Positions 15,523 through 25,077 of a DNA stretch of 28,216 bases are shown here, in pieces. The first letter of the stretch is position 1. Each line of letters opens with the position of its first letter. A program made the position numbers and the translations under genes. The notes beneath the pieces were generated by a model. It ran no database searches. It had not been told where the DNA came from and saw only the letters and a list, made by a program, of their open reading frames with translations. Source of the stretch: Candidatus Latescibacterota bacterium. Its GTDB lineage: Bacteria; Latescibacterota; UBA2968; UBA8231. Location: contig JAJDUT010000065.1 of assembly GCA_022826515.1 (NCBI GenBank), positions 1 through 28,216 of the forward strand, written 5' to 3'.

Positions 15523-16773
15523 ATGAGGACATTAAGAAAGAAGAAAAGAAAGACCGAAAGCAAGCTCGGTATTTCTGAGTCTGACGAAGCGCGGACGAAA
15601 CAATCGATTTACGACAGGCGAAAATACCGAGTGAAAGATGTCAAGGGTGCCAAGCAAATTTCTGCGAATTATCTAAAGGACATAGACCTTGACAATGCAA
15701 TTGAGTTCGGACTTCCCGAGGTGGATGACCGCTACCATATCTGGCGAGTGCCATTAAAAGGTAGAGATGGTCACAAGGTCGGCGAAGTTGTGATTGATGC
15801 ACATACGAGTTTGGTACAAGAGAAGAAAACAACGCAAAAGCAGGTATTAGAGGCGAGGTTACTCGGGCGCACAAACAAAAAAAAGAGAAAAGAGAAGAAT
15901 TTACCTAAGATCTCGAATTTGCGTAACACGATTGGTTTGGGAGACAGCGAGGAGCTTCTTTCGCAGACGCCCTCTGAATCCATTGATCTCGTCTTCACTT
16001 CTCCTCCCTACTACAATGCGCGGCCTGAATACTCTGATTATATTCAATACGACGAATACTTGCTCAAGATGAGAAAGGTAATACACCAATGTCATAGAGT
16101 GCTAAGTGAAGGCCGGTTTTTTGTGATAAATATATCGCCGGTGTTAATCCGCAGAGCAAGTCGGAGTGAGTCATCTAAGAGAATTGCTGTCCCTTTTGAT
16201 TTTCACCGCATTTTTATTGAAGAAGGATTTGAGTTTATCGATGATATAATATGGGTAAAACCAGAAGGTGCAGGTTGGGCAACTGGGCGTGGCAGAAGAT
16301 TTGCCGCTGATAGAAATCCACTGCAATACAAAGCCGTGCCTGTAACGGAATACGTCTTAGTCTATCGCAAGAAATCGGATAAATTGATCGATTGGCACAT
16401 CAGAAAGCATCCAGAGCAAAATTTAGTTTCAGCGTCGCGGATTGAGGATGGGTATGAAGTAACCAACCTTTGGAATATACATCCTGCCCACAGCAAAAAG
16501 CATCCAGCTATATTCCCGGTAGAGCTCGCCGAGAAAGTGATCCAATACTATTCGTTCAAAAACGACGTCATTCTCGACCCCTTTGCCGGCATTGGCACCG
16601 TGGGACAAGCGGCCATTAAGCTAGACAGGCGATTCGTGTTATTTGAGATAAACAACGACTACATCGACGAGATGAAGAAAAACATCGAGAACTGGTTGCA
16701 GCAGGAAGTTGAAGACGTGAATTGGATAAACTGCGATCCAGTTATTCCCATTAATAATTATATCAAATTTTAG
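15523..16773 (+). CDS. DNA methyltransferase of a type II R-M module (N4-cytosine/N6-adenine type)
   Basis: The 416-residue enzyme carries TSPPYYN at about 159-165 (catalytic motif IV) before DPFAGIGTV at 352-360 (SAM-binding motif I), the order of beta-class amino methyltransferases. The TSPPYY form favours N4-cytosine but does not prove it. About 110 N-terminal residues precede the catalytic part, including the block [16 protein letters not shown], and are lysine-rich. It would protect host DNA from the adjacent nuclease. The start at 15523 has GGAGAG upstream. Codons are AT-rich here, unlike both flanks, so the pair was probably acquired horizontally. The next gene begins 14 bases after the stop. 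Confidence 0.9.
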   Translation: MRTLRKKKRKTESKLGISESDEARTKQSIYDRRKYRVKDVKGAKQISANYLKDIDLDNAIEFGLPEVDDRYHIWRVPLKGRDGHKVGEVVIDAHTSLVQEKKTTQKQVLEARLLGRTNKKKRKEKNLPKISNLRNTIGLGDSEELLSQTPSESIDLVFTSPPYYNARPEYSDYIQYDEYLLKMRKVIHQCHRVLSEGRFFVINISPVLIRRASRSESSKRIAVPFDFHRIFIEEGFEFIDDIIWVKPEGAGWATGRGRRFAADRNPLQYKAVPVTEYVLVYRKKSDKLIDWHIRKHPEQNLVSASRIEDGYEVTNLWNIHPAHSKKHPAIFPVELAEKVIQYYSFKNDVILDPFAGIGTVGQAAIKLDRRFVLFEINNDYIDEMKKNIENWLQQEVEDVNWINCDPVIPINNYIKF

Positions 16774-16787
16774 CATGGAATAGACAA

Positions 16788-17867
16788 ATGCTTTTTTATG
16801 AGAAGGTGTCTAACAATATCCCCTATATCGGTGAGTCGCTCGCGAAGTATAAAGGCGTTGAAATCATTGATAGAATTGGTGAGGATATAGTTAAGGAAGT
16901 TGTGACTTCCGTACTGTGCGGTGAAAATATCCGTTCTTTAACCGAGGGATTGACTCGCAGGAGGTTGGCACTTTCAAATGCGGCGTTATTTATAACGTTT
17001 CTCAAATCCAATCACGATATTGGAAATTTTATAGACAAGCTACCAGAGATTGTAAAAACAGAACTAAACTCAGACATTTCAAGTGAGAAGAAACTATTTC
17101 TGCAATGGTGTATTGGGTTGACGGGAAAAAGCATACAGAATGTGCTGAGAAATGAAGATGACGAACTCGATAATTATCTCAATGCTCTTGAGGAATCCCT
17201 CAAACAGTCTGCGGCTAAATGTAAAATTGACTATGGAGAGCTCGAAGGAATTTTAGAAATTCAGGGCGTAGAGTGCAGGGTAGATTGGCCCTTCATCCTC
17301 TATCTCTTTGCTGCTATTGGTACGCAAACATTAGCGATCAGAGGCTCTGAAAAATCAATGTATGGCAAATTGTTTGAGAAACTCATATTAGGCTCTCTGC
17401 TTTCTCTATTAGGATTCCAAAAGGTCGATCCTAGAACTGATAAAACTGATAGGGTTTTTTGGCTCTCCGAACGCGGAGAAAAGCGAGAAAGTGATGTCAC
17501 TCTATTATACAGACCAGGCGTTGGGGTAAGGTTTGATATTGGCTTTATTGGGCCGGGAAATACGGAGATTTCTTTAGATAAAGTATCCAGATTTGAAAAG
17601 GAGATGGAATTAGGGAGACAATTGTACTATATGTCAACAATTATTCTGGTGGATAGGATTGGTGAAAGGAGTCGTATTGTCGAGATGGCCAAGGCTATAA
17701 ATGGAGATATTGTTCAAATGAGTATGACTCACTGGACGAAAGAAGTAGCAAGCATATTAGCAGAGAAAATAGATTTTAAGCATCCTATAGTGGAATTATC
17801 AAATAGTGAGAGTTTGGAATATATTAGAAAAGGGATGAAGAAGACAAACCTGAGAGAATTTATATGA
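16788..17867 (+). CDS. Type II restriction endonuclease, probably CfrBI-like
   Basis: The 359-residue product follows the methyltransferase and is in its AT-rich patch. LTRRRLALSNAALFITFL in the N-terminal half and GSEKSMYGKLFEKLILGSLL, then ESDVTLLYRPGVGVRFDIGF near 233-253, resemble what I recall of the CfrBI-family endonucleases (Pfam RE_CfrBI), partners of N4-cytosine methylases that cut CCWWGG. The acidic Asp/Glu cluster ESDVTLL...FDIGF is a candidate PD-(D/E)xK-type site, but the exact catalytic residues are not certain. No control (C) protein is present. The stop overlaps the stop of a minus-strand gene fragment. Restriction enzyme is quite likely from position; the specificity is a family-level guess. 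Confidence 0.65.
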   Translation: MLFYEKVSNNIPYIGESLAKYKGVEIIDRIGEDIVKEVVTSVLCGENIRSLTEGLTRRRLALSNAALFITFLKSNHDIGNFIDKLPEIVKTELNSDISSEKKLFLQWCIGLTGKSIQNVLRNEDDELDNYLNALEESLKQSAAKCKIDYGELEGILEIQGVECRVDWPFILYLFAAIGTQTLAIRGSEKSMYGKLFEKLILGSLLSLLGFQKVDPRTDKTDRVFWLSERGEKRESDVTLLYRPGVGVRFDIGFIGPGNTEISLDKVSRFEKEMELGRQLYYMSTIILVDRIGERSRIVEMAKAINGDIVQMSMTHWTKEVASILAEKIDFKHPIVELSNSESLEYIRKGMKKTNLREFI

Positions 17868-18039
17868 TCTCATGCATCTTCGCCTTACTCATCTTGGAAC
17901 GAGCGATTATGCCCAAGACATGAGCTATAAAAGCGGGATCACTTCCAGCTTCTTCAAGACATGCTTCCAAGTATAATTGCACATCTTCTTCAGCTTTGAG
18001 GTACTCTGCTGAATCCCAACGAGTAGTATTAATAGTCAT
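17860..18039 (-). pseudogene. Truncated HI1420-type addiction-module antidote gene
   Basis: Read on the minus strand from ATG 18039, 59 residues are encoded: TTRWDSAEYLKAEEDVQLYL, then EACLEEAGSDPAFIAHVLGII and ARSKMSKAKM. This is the N-terminal part of the HI1420/TIGR02684 putative antidote family (about 100 residues), which normally continues through a helix-turn-helix. The helix-turn-helix and C-terminus are missing, and the frame stops just where the AT-rich restriction-modification module ends, overlapping the nuclease stop codon. No toxin gene (usually RelE/HigB type) is next to it, only the peptidase gene. It looks like a remnant cut by the arrival of the restriction-modification genes. 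The family match is good; function is doubtful. Confidence 0.68.
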
Positions 18040-18066
18040 AACTCAATCGTTAGCTCTTTCCGCCTC

Positions 18067-19197
18067 CTACACGCATATATGCTCGATGAAGCGGGCGTAG
18101 AGATCGACGCCTGCGTGCAGTTGGTCGGTTTTGATCCATTCGTTGGCGGTGTGGGCTTGCGCGATGTCGCCAGGACCGAGGACGATCATTTGTTTCATCT
18201 TCTTAAAAAAAGCCATGCCATCGGTGCCGTAGGCCACTGTAGTGGGCTTGCGACGGCCCGTTAGCTTGAGTGCCGTGCGGACCAGTGGAGCGTCCACCGC
18301 CGTGTAGAGCGGCTCGCCGCGATGCTTGAGCTCAAAGTTGAGGCCGTGTTTTTTCGCACTTTTGCGGGTTCGGTCGATGATATCATCGACGTCGATGCCG
18401 GGCATGGGGCGGTAGTTGAGGGTGCAGATGCTCTGGGCGGGGGAAATGTTGGTGGCGCGGTTGTGGTCGTTGATGCCGATGCACCACTCGGAATGCGGCG
18501 GCGAAAATTCTTCGTTGCGATAGCGGCGCGCGCTGAGCACTCGCTCGTTGAATTTTTTCATTTCTGCGAGAAAAGGAATCATCTTGAGGTTGGCGTTGGT
18601 GCCCTTCAAGGTGCTAGTGTGCGCGGGGCGTCCTTTGGCCGTGACTTGCATGGCGAGCGAGCCTTTGTGGGCGTGGACGACGCGGAGGCTGGTGGGTTCG
18701 CAGATGATGCCGCAACCAGTGCTGGCCTCGGCAAAGAGCTTGGAGTGGGCCGTGACCTTTTGCGCGCCGACGCAGAGGACCTCCTCGTCGGCCGTGACGA
18801 CGATGTAGATTGGAGCGTTGAGATCGGCAGCCTTGAAACGGGCCGCCGCGCAAATCGAAGCGGCAAGAGGGCCTTTCATGTCGCAGGAGCCGCGGCCGTA
18901 GAGCTTGCCGTTGTCCTCGTATGAGTCGTAGGGATCGCGGTGCCAACCGTCGGCGGGATTGGCGGGGACGACATCGTCGTGGCTCATCAAGGCCAGCCCT
19001 CCCTCCCCGGTGCCCAGCTTGCCGACGATGGAGAGTTTGTCCACGCCAGCTTCATCTGTGTAGGGCACCTCTTCTATGTGGAAACCAAGCTGGTCTAAGA
19101 CTCCGGCTACGTGTTGGGTGACTTCGACGTTGCTGGTTTGGCTTTCCGAGGGATAGGCGACTAATGCCTTGGTCAGTTTGACGACATCGAGTTTCAT
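18067..19197 (-). CDS. M20 peptidase, ArgE/DapE-like (acetylornithine deacetylase-like)
   Basis: From ATG 19197 the protein has 376 residues. LALMSHDDVVPANP carries the first zinc ligand (His73) and Asp75, LYGRGSCDMKGPLAA the bridging Asp106, TADEEV the general base and metal-binding glutamates (138-139), ICEPTS another ligand region, and PGDIAQAHTANEWI the last His. This is the M20 zinc-aminoacylase family that includes acetylornithine deacetylase (ArgE), succinyl-diaminopimelate desuccinylase and acetylcitrulline deacetylases. ArgE is the closest by feel, but substrate is not settled. The frame is open to 19314, but MKLDVVKLTKALVAYPSESQ is the usual start of the family, and the extra 39 residues show no resemblance. 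It is not in an operon with other arginine genes here. Confidence 0.85.
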   Translation of the reverse strand: MKLDVVKLTKALVAYPSESQTSNVEVTQHVAGVLDQLGFHIEEVPYTDEAGVDKLSIVGKLGTGEGGLALMSHDDVVPANPADGWHRDPYDSYEDNGKLYGRGSCDMKGPLAASICAAARFKAADLNAPIYIVVTADEEVLCVGAQKVTAHSKLFAEASTGCGIICEPTSLRVVHAHKGSLAMQVTAKGRPAHTSTLKGTNANLKMIPFLAEMKKFNERVLSARRYRNEEFSPPHSEWCIGINDHNRATNISPAQSICTLNYRPMPGIDVDDIIDRTRKSAKKHGLNFELKHRGEPLYTAVDAPLVRTALKLTGRRKPTTVAYGTDGMAFFKKMKQMIVLGPGDIAQAHTANEWIKTDQLHAGVDLYARFIEHICV

Positions 19198-19310
19198 TGC
19201 AGATTCGCTTTCGCAGAGGTTGAGTAGCACAAGGTACAAACTTAGTAGGGGGCTATCAAGGGCGTTGACAGCCCGGCCAAAAGGCGGTATGAATAGGCGA
19301 GCGGCAAACA

Positions 19311-19347
19311 ACAAAACGGCCCGTCTCCAAAGAGAGGAAACGGGCCG
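19311..19347 (-). terminator. Rho-independent terminator of the DUF5069 gene
   Basis: On the minus strand GGCCCGT pairs with ACGGGCC, extended by TCC/GGA, and is followed by a T-rich run (GTTTTGTTG). It begins about 24 bases after the DUF5069 stop codon and so would end that transcript before the peptidase gene. Confidence 0.65.
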
Positions 19348-19370
19348 GCAGACGAGTGAGACACGTCCTG

Positions 19371-19805
19371 TTAGCTCAGGGCGTTGTGCAGTTCAGTCCA
19401 GTCGTCGAGGTTGTTGAGATTGACGGCGTCGAGAATGCTGCCGTCGTCGCCGAGGCCAGCGGCACCGAGGATGTCGGTGCGGGTCTCGTCATCGTGATTG
19501 TAGCCGCGGATGGCGGCGTTGGAAGCATCGATTTCGCTCTGGGGAATGGAGCCGCCGCGCTGGGCCTTGACCCAGTTTTCAAATTCGATGTAGCTGGCCT
19601 TGTTGTCCTTGACGTAGGCTACGGCCGCGTCGCGGTCGATGCTGAGGCCGTCGAGGACCATTTGGTCGAAGCCCGCGCCGCATTCTGGGTAATCCGCAGG
19701 CAATTCGCCAGCCGCGCTCAAGCGCAGCTTAGACCACAGGCGGGGCAAGTGAATCGCACCGAGCGGTCCGGCGATATCCGAGCTGATGTTAGGTATAGTG
19801 GCCAT
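19371..19805 (-). CDS. DUF5069 domain protein
   Basis: The 144-residue product contains GPLGAIHLPRLWSKLRLSAA, then ELPADYPECGAGFDQMVLDG, and FENWVKAQRGGSIPQSEIDA. These match the DUF5069 family, found mainly in planctomycete, verrucomicrobial and related bacteria. No biochemical role is known. ATG 19805 has AGGAGG at six bases, so it may be well expressed. A strong terminator follows the gene. It is divergent from the Gfo/Idh/MocA cluster, sharing an 83-base gap with a palindrome at 19845-19860. Confidence 0.8.
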   Translation of the reverse strand: MATIPNISSDIAGPLGAIHLPRLWSKLRLSAAGELPADYPECGAGFDQMVLDGLSIDRDAAVAYVKDNKASYIEFENWVKAQRGGSIPQSEIDASNAAIRGYNHDDETRTDILGAAGLGDDGSILDAVNLNNLDDWTELHNALS

Positions 19806-19844
19806 GAGGTTCCTCCTGTAGGGAATGGGTTGAAAAAATGGCCT

Positions 19845-19860
19845 ACAACAGTACGGTTGT
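19845..19860. promoter_or_regulatory. Palindrome in the divergent promoter gap
   Basis: ACAAC, a six-base spacer and GTTGT form an inverted repeat in the 83-base gap between the DUF5069 gene (minus) and the Gfo/Idh/MocA cluster (plus). Its position suits a regulator of one or both genes. Five-base arms are short, so chance is possible. Confidence 0.25.
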
Positions 19861-19888
19861 TCGGGCCGATTGTCAAACGGTATAGAAC

Positions 19889-20992
19889 ATGGACAAAATA
19901 CGCTTTGGTGTGATTGGTGCTGCCGGTCGCGGAAGCGGCTTTATCCCCACCCTGCTGGCTCATCCGGCCACGGATCTCACCGCGCTGTGCGACATCCGCC
20001 GGGAAGAGGTTGAGCAACACGCGGCTGAATTGGGCGTCGAACAGGTCTTTACAGATACCGACGCAATGTTTGACGCTGGGGGGGTGGACGCGATCGTCGT
20101 GGGCACGCCCATGCCGTGGCACGCGCCTCAGGCCATCGCGGCCTTGGAGCGCGACATCCACGTGCTCAGCGAGGTGACGGCCGGCGTGTCGGTCGAGGAG
20201 TGCCGAGATTTGACGCGGGCGGCGCGGCGCAGTCGGGCCGTCTATATGATGGCTGAAAACTACGTGTACACCAAGTCCAATACACTGGTAAAAGCGTTGG
20301 TCGAGCGCGGCTTTTTCGGCGAGCTGTACTACGCCGAAGGGGCTTATATCCACGAACTGAAAGAGCTCAACGAGACTACGCCTTGGCGGCGGCGTTGGCA
20401 GACGGGCGTCAATGGCTGCACCTATGGCACGCACAGCTTGGGGCCAGTGTTGACGTGGTTTGCCGGGCAGCGGGTAGTGGCCGTCTGCGCCGTGGGCACT
20501 GGGAATCACTACCGCGACCCGCGCGGCGATTTGTACGAAATGGAGGACTCGGTGACCATGATGTGCCGGCTCTCGGGCGGCGGATTGGCCCACATTCGGG
20601 TCGATATGCTCTCGGATCGGCCGCACAACATGGTGCATTATGCGCTACAGGGAACTGATGGCGCGTACGAATCGGTCGACGGCTTTGAGGCTGTGGCCAA
20701 AATCTGGCTGCGCAATCGCAGTGAGCAGCCGCGCTGGGAGCCTTTGGAGGCGCTAGAGGAATTTTTGCCCGATCATTGGCGGCATCCACCCGCAGAAGCT
20801 CTTGCCGCTGGCCACGGCGGCGGCGACTATTGGGAGGTACAGGACTTTGTCGCGGCCGTCCGCGGGGAAAAGGAACCGGCCATTGGCATCGACTTGGCGA
20901 TGGACATGACCTTGCCCGGCCTCGTCAGCCAACAGTCGATTGCCCAAGGGTCGGCTTGGGTGGCCGTGCCCGATTCGCGCAACTGGACCTAA
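19889..20992 (+). CDS. Gfo/Idh/MocA oxidoreductase, GH109-like subgroup
   Basis: The 367-residue protein begins IRFGVIGAAGRGSGFIPTLL, the NAD(P) site. In place of EKP it has LSEVTAGVSVEECRDL (Glu95), and it contains MMAENYVYTKSNTL (about 124-137) and AGHGGGDYWEVQDFV near the C-terminus. EVPA/EVTA with ENxxY and HGGxDY are features of the GH109 (NAD-dependent N-acetylgalactosaminidase) side of the family. Such enzymes may oxidise a sugar, cleave a bond, then reduce it again, with NAD retained. Function here is therefore either sugar oxidoreductase or redox-assisted glycosidase. It leads a five-gene cluster with tight spacing; the next start is 12 bases away. Confidence 0.82.
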   Translation: MDKIRFGVIGAAGRGSGFIPTLLAHPATDLTALCDIRREEVEQHAAELGVEQVFTDTDAMFDAGGVDAIVVGTPMPWHAPQAIAALERDIHVLSEVTAGVSVEECRDLTRAARRSRAVYMMAENYVYTKSNTLVKALVERGFFGELYYAEGAYIHELKELNETTPWRRRWQTGVNGCTYGTHSLGPVLTWFAGQRVVAVCAVGTGNHYRDPRGDLYEMEDSVTMMCRLSGGGLAHIRVDMLSDRPHNMVHYALQGTDGAYESVDGFEAVAKIWLRNRSEQPRWEPLEALEEFLPDHWRHPPAEALAAGHGGGDYWEVQDFVAAVRGEKEPAIGIDLAMDMTLPGLVSQQSIAQGSAWVAVPDSRNWT

Positions 20993-21004
20993 AGGAGCGA
21001 GACT

Positions 21005-22588
21005 ATGTCCAAACCCAAAATCATGTTTTACCACGATGGTCGGCACCCGCTGATCTACATGTACGAGCCGCCGATGCAGAAAGAAGAATACGAGCAGGGA
21101 GTGGACGAGCTGTTGGGCACGCCGGTCGAAGCCATCATGTTCTGCCTCGGCGATGGCCGTACGGTGCTGCACGACACCGAGGTCGGGGAGTTGTGGGGGC
21201 ACAATATGAAGCGGTGGCCGCATCTGATTTTTCGCCGCGCTCATCAAAATGCCCGCGACCTAATCCGCAAGGGGCACGATCCCCTGCGCCTGATTTGCGA
21301 CCGCGCCCACCAGTACGGCAAGCAGGTGTATCCGACGCTGTTGGTACAGCAGGGTCGGGGGCCGCGCGAAGAGGACGTGCGCTGTTCGGACTTCCGCTTT
21401 GACAACGCCCATCTCGAAATCGGCGCGCAAGACGGTGTCCCCGACGACTATCCTGGCTACACCTGTCTCGACTTCAAGCACCAAGAAGTCCGCGACGAGC
21501 GTTTTGCCCTGGTTGCCGAGACGCTAAAAAAATATCCGGTCGATGGTTTTGAGCTGCAGATGAACTACCAGCCCTACTACTTTCACCCAGACGAGGTCGA
21601 TGCTGGGCGCGAGATTATGACCGAGTGGGTGCGCAAAGTGTATCGCGCGGTCAAGCGGAGCGGCAAGCAACGCGAATTGGCCATCCGCATCCCCTATAGT
21701 ATCGAGGGGTGCTATGACGTCGGCATGGACGTCGAGGCGTGGTTGCGCGACGGGCTGGTCGATGTGCTGATCGGCCAGTCGTTTTCCGGCCCTGAACTGC
21801 AGGACTCGACCATTGATTTCCGGCCTCTGGTTGCGGCGGCCGAGGGCACAGGTTGTCGGGTCCACGCGGCCCTGCAAAGCCACGTGGACTCGGATCGCTT
21901 GGGGGAGGCGACTATTGAGATGGTGCGCGGAGCCGCCTGCAATTACTGGGCGCAGGGCGTTGATGGCCTGTACTTGGCGCACTGGTTTGGGAACTGGCCG
22001 TATCAGGCTTCTTTTTATGAAAAGCTGCGGGAATTGCCCTATCCAGAGGTCATGGTCGCCCGCGACAAAATTTACTACGTACCGACCATGACCGGGCGCT
22101 ACCCCAATCCCACTACCGAGCCGGGGACGACCATGCAGCTACCGGCCTATTTGCAAAAGGGCCGCAAGGCTTCCATCACTTTGTCGGTCAGCGACGATCT
22201 GCGGCGCTGGGCCAAGGTCGGCCGGGTACACGAAGTATTGCTGCGGGTGAGGGTGATGAGTCACACCGAGCGCGACCGACTGAAGTTCTATCTCAATGGC
22301 CGGGAGTTGCCCGCCAGTCTGTTGCGCAAGATAAACGAAATGTATCGAATGTCGGCTCCGCGCTATCGTACGGGATCGGGGTATTGGTACGCGTTTAAGC
22401 TAGACGCCAAACACTGGCCGAAAAAGGGGAACAACACACTCGCAGTCGAATTAGTGCGGCGGGACGCCCAAGCGCTGCCGGAGATTTTTGTGCGCGACGT
22501 GGAGTTGGATATCAAATACCTGATGGGGCGCAATTATCACCGCGGCCAAGACATAGATTTGGGGCCGAGCGAGCCGTCGGGAATATGA
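21005..22588 (+). CDS. TIM-barrel glycoside-hydrolase-like protein
   Basis: The 527-residue product has no signal peptide and looks cytoplasmic. Residues about 1-350 read as an (alpha/beta)8 barrel of the family-10-like hypothetical hydrolases (GHL10/DUF-type): MFYHDGRHPLIYMYEPPM, then VDGFELQMNYQPYYFHPDEV (a possible catalytic Glu) and INVKIDYL-like repeats of strands, with DVLIGQSFSG and GLYLAHWFGNWPYQ near the barrel end. About residues 370-520 form a beta-rich C-terminal module (ITLSVSDDLRRW onward to VELDIKYLMG). The activity is unproven, and related proteins are abundant in sugar-degrading bacteria. AAAGGAG before ATG 21005 fits. The gene follows the GH109-like gene by 12 bases, suggesting cooperative use of a glycan or glycoside. 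Confidence 0.65.
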   Translation: MSKPKIMFYHDGRHPLIYMYEPPMQKEEYEQGVDELLGTPVEAIMFCLGDGRTVLHDTEVGELWGHNMKRWPHLIFRRAHQNARDLIRKGHDPLRLICDRAHQYGKQVYPTLLVQQGRGPREEDVRCSDFRFDNAHLEIGAQDGVPDDYPGYTCLDFKHQEVRDERFALVAETLKKYPVDGFELQMNYQPYYFHPDEVDAGREIMTEWVRKVYRAVKRSGKQRELAIRIPYSIEGCYDVGMDVEAWLRDGLVDVLIGQSFSGPELQDSTIDFRPLVAAAEGTGCRVHAALQSHVDSDRLGEATIEMVRGAACNYWAQGVDGLYLAHWFGNWPYQASFYEKLRELPYPEVMVARDKIYYVPTMTGRYPNPTTEPGTTMQLPAYLQKGRKASITLSVSDDLRRWAKVGRVHEVLLRVRVMSHTERDRLKFYLNGRELPASLLRKINEMYRMSAPRYRTGSGYWYAFKLDAKHWPKKGNNTLAVELVRRDAQALPEIFVRDVELDIKYLMGRNYHRGQDIDLGPSEPSGI

Positions 22589-22606
22589 GTTGATGGACGA
22601 CAGAGG

Positions 22607-25042
22607 ATGATATTGAACAGGCGCTATAGGATTCTGCTAGCGGCGTGTGTTGCTGGCTGGTGCAGTGCGGGGCCGACGGAGGCCGGCTACATCCCGGATG
22701 TGCCCTATTTTCATCAGCACAGCAATCGCATCAATCCTTCCGGCTCTTGTCAAAATACCAGCGTCGCGATTGTGCTCAAATACTACGGGGCCGACGACAT
22801 TACTCCCGACATGATCTCCGCCAAATGGGGTACGCATGTCGCCCAGACTACCGGAGGTCTCGAAAAGGTTTTTAACGAGGAAGCTGCGCTGCGCGGTTTG
22901 AGCGTCCGCGACCAGGCGACTGAAACTGGGCTCTTGCGGGAATTGCACGCGCTGCTGGACGCTGGTCGGCCAGTAATCGTCCACGGCGGCTTTTCCACGG
23001 TCGGGCACCTAATGGTACTGGTTGGATATGACGAGCGCTTCTATTACGCTATGGATCCGGCGAGCCAGTGGACCGAGCGGCTCAACGGAGGATTTACCAA
23101 CACCAACGATCCGCACATAGGCCGCTACACGCGCTATGGCCGCGACGCGGTAGAAAACGCCATCATATCTCGGGGCTTCATACGCATGCACCAGATTTAT
23201 TTTGCTTCAGGGCCGTTGGCCGCCGAGTGGGAGGGGAGTTTCTCCGATTCGGTCGCCGTGGGTGCGGCGGTGGAGTTTGCCGGTGGCATCCGCGTCCGCG
23301 ATGTGATGACTGATGGCGAGCCCTTGAGCGTATTTGCGGACTTGAGCGCGTTAGGCGGTTCGCCGGACCAAGTGCTGACCGAGTCCTCGCCGGGGTTTTA
23401 TCCTTTCGTGGAGACCCTAGTCGCCAGTGGAAGCGCAGGGCGCAAGACCGTCATCTTCCACATCCGCCAGGGCGAGGCCGCTGTCGAGGTCAAGCGGACC
23501 GTGGTGCTGATGCCAGCCGAGAACCAAGTTGTCTTTGACGGAGGATTGGGTGCTGGTTGGCACGTGGGCTTTACTACTGGTGCGGAGCTAGCAGTGTCAG
23601 AGGGGGCACCATTAACTGTGGAGACACGCGGCTTCACGTTGGAATTGCTGCCTTCCGCACCCGTGGAACCAGTTGGTTATCGCGCCCTGCGCTTTGCTTT
23701 TCACCCCGGCGATGCGACGGTCGGTTTGAGAGGGGCGTTCTCCGTGCAGCTCAACGAGAATCCGCGCAAGATCGAGCCGCTAATCGACGGTTTTTTCCGT
23801 GGGATCGACATGGAGCGAGCCGAGTGGCAGACAGTGGAAGTACCGCTGTGGGCTTTTGCGCCGCTGGAAGAGCCGATTGAGTCTATCCGCTTCTTCGGCA
23901 ATCTGCGCGGTACGTTCTATCTCGACGACATAGAACTGGTCAGCGCCCTGTTTCCGCCTCCACGCCTAGTGGCCGATTGGCAGAGTGCGTTGCCGGACTC
24001 CGCAATAGCTGGGGACGAGTTGGTCCTGCGCGAGCATCTGCGTGTCACTAGCCCCGTGTCCGATGGACCTGTGCCCGAGGTCTTAGCCGATCTGAGTGAG
24101 TTGGGGGGAGACACTGAGGTGGCGTTAGAGCGGGTCGGCGCGGGATTTTACCAACTAACAGGGACGCTGTCTGCCGATGTGCCGAATGGCCTGAAGTCGG
24201 TGCAGATTCACCTGCGTCAGGAGACGCCAGACGGGCCACTGGAGACGACGCTAGTGAAGGAGTTGGTGGTGCTGCCCGTAGCGGATCAGGTCATCTTTGC
24301 CGACCAATACGGCGAGAACTGGACTCAGGGATTTACCGCCAACGTCGAGGTGGATGAGCAAGTCTTCGCCGATACATGGGCGCAGGCGCTTGTCGCCGAG
24401 GCGTTTACCCTCGAGTATAAGCCGTTCACGCCGGTGGAGCCGGTGGGGTACCGCGCTCTGCGGTTGGCTTTCCATCCCGGCGATGCCGAAGGCAGCACTC
24501 GGCCTGTTTTCAACGTCGTAGTCAATGGGGATACGCCATCGCTGGTCGCGCTGTTTGAAGGGGATGGCTTGGATCTGGCGCGGCAAGAATGGCAGGCGAT
24601 CGAGATCCCGCTGGAGCGCTTCTTTCGGCTCGACGGGCCGATTGAATCTATTCGCTTGTTCGGCAACTTACGCGGCGCGTTCTACTTAGCCGATGTGCGC
24701 TTGGTCGCCGCTAGGACTTCCGCCCCCACGGCGGTGCTGCAACAGCAGCACGGAGTGATGCCAGAGGCGTTCTTCCTAGCGCAGAACTACCCCAATCCAT
24801 TTAATAGTACCACGACGATTGGTTTTGCTCTGCCGCGCACCGGGGCGATCCGGCTCGCAGTTTTTAACGCACTCGGCCAGCAGGTCGCCGTCTTAGCCGA
24901 GGGAACCTATCCGGCCGGTTCATACACCCTACGCTGGGATGGAGTAAGCGACGGCGGGCGCACCTTGGCCGCGGGCTTATACTTCTATCGGTTGCAAACC
25001 CCTTGGGGCGTACAAACGCGCAAATTACTTTTGTTAAAGTAA
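22607..25042 (+). CDS. Secreted C39-like peptidase-domain protein with tandem repeats and sorting tail
   Basis: The 811-residue protein has a signal peptide (1-26, basic start, [10 protein letters not shown] core, cleavage after TEA). A C39-like papain-fold domain follows: [17 protein letters not shown], with Cys48 before [13 protein letters not shown], His134 in [12 protein letters not shown] and Asp150 in AMDPASQ. The usual CGPTS is CQNTS here. Two modules of about 250 residues follow (about 204-448 and 453-702), repeated with a 257-residue period; both end in ESIR(F/L)FGNLRG(T/A)FYL and share [11 protein letters not shown]. Residues 720-811 hold [10 protein letters not shown] and a basic KLLLLK end, the FlgD-like/type IX secretion sorting tail. 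It would be exported and anchored or released at the surface. AGAGGA could place the start at ATG 22607 or TTG 22613. Confidence 0.78.
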   Translation: MILNRRYRILLAACVAGWCSAGPTEAGYIPDVPYFHQHSNRINPSGSCQNTSVAIVLKYYGADDITPDMISAKWGTHVAQTTGGLEKVFNEEAALRGLSVRDQATETGLLRELHALLDAGRPVIVHGGFSTVGHLMVLVGYDERFYYAMDPASQWTERLNGGFTNTNDPHIGRYTRYGRDAVENAIISRGFIRMHQIYFASGPLAAEWEGSFSDSVAVGAAVEFAGGIRVRDVMTDGEPLSVFADLSALGGSPDQVLTESSPGFYPFVETLVASGSAGRKTVIFHIRQGEAAVEVKRTVVLMPAENQVVFDGGLGAGWHVGFTTGAELAVSEGAPLTVETRGFTLELLPSAPVEPVGYRALRFAFHPGDATVGLRGAFSVQLNENPRKIEPLIDGFFRGIDMERAEWQTVEVPLWAFAPLEEPIESIRFFGNLRGTFYLDDIELVSALFPPPRLVADWQSALPDSAIAGDELVLREHLRVTSPVSDGPVPEVLADLSELGGDTEVALERVGAGFYQLTGTLSADVPNGLKSVQIHLRQETPDGPLETTLVKELVVLPVADQVIFADQYGENWTQGFTANVEVDEQVFADTWAQALVAEAFTLEYKPFTPVEPVGYRALRLAFHPGDAEGSTRPVFNVVVNGDTPSLVALFEGDGLDLARQEWQAIEIPLERFFRLDGPIESIRLFGNLRGAFYLADVRLVAARTSAPTAVLQQQHGVMPEAFFLAQNYPNPFNSTTTIGFALPRTGAIRLAVFNALGQQVAVLAEGTYPAGSYTLRWDGVSDGGRTLAAGLYFYRLQTPWGVQTRKLLLLK

Positions 25043-25077
25043 AACTGCTATCCCACCATCAAACCGAAAGGAACCCC

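Noticed and set aside
15523..17867. A prophage or integrative element around the restriction-modification pair
   Set aside because: There is no integrase, phage structural gene or tRNA attachment site; the pair looks like a simple acquired module.
18322..18924. A 200-residue plus-strand open frame opposite the M20 peptidase gene
   Set aside because: It is valine- and alanine-rich with repetitive GADDA-like composition typical of reverse-strand translation, and the minus strand encodes all zinc ligands of the M20 family.
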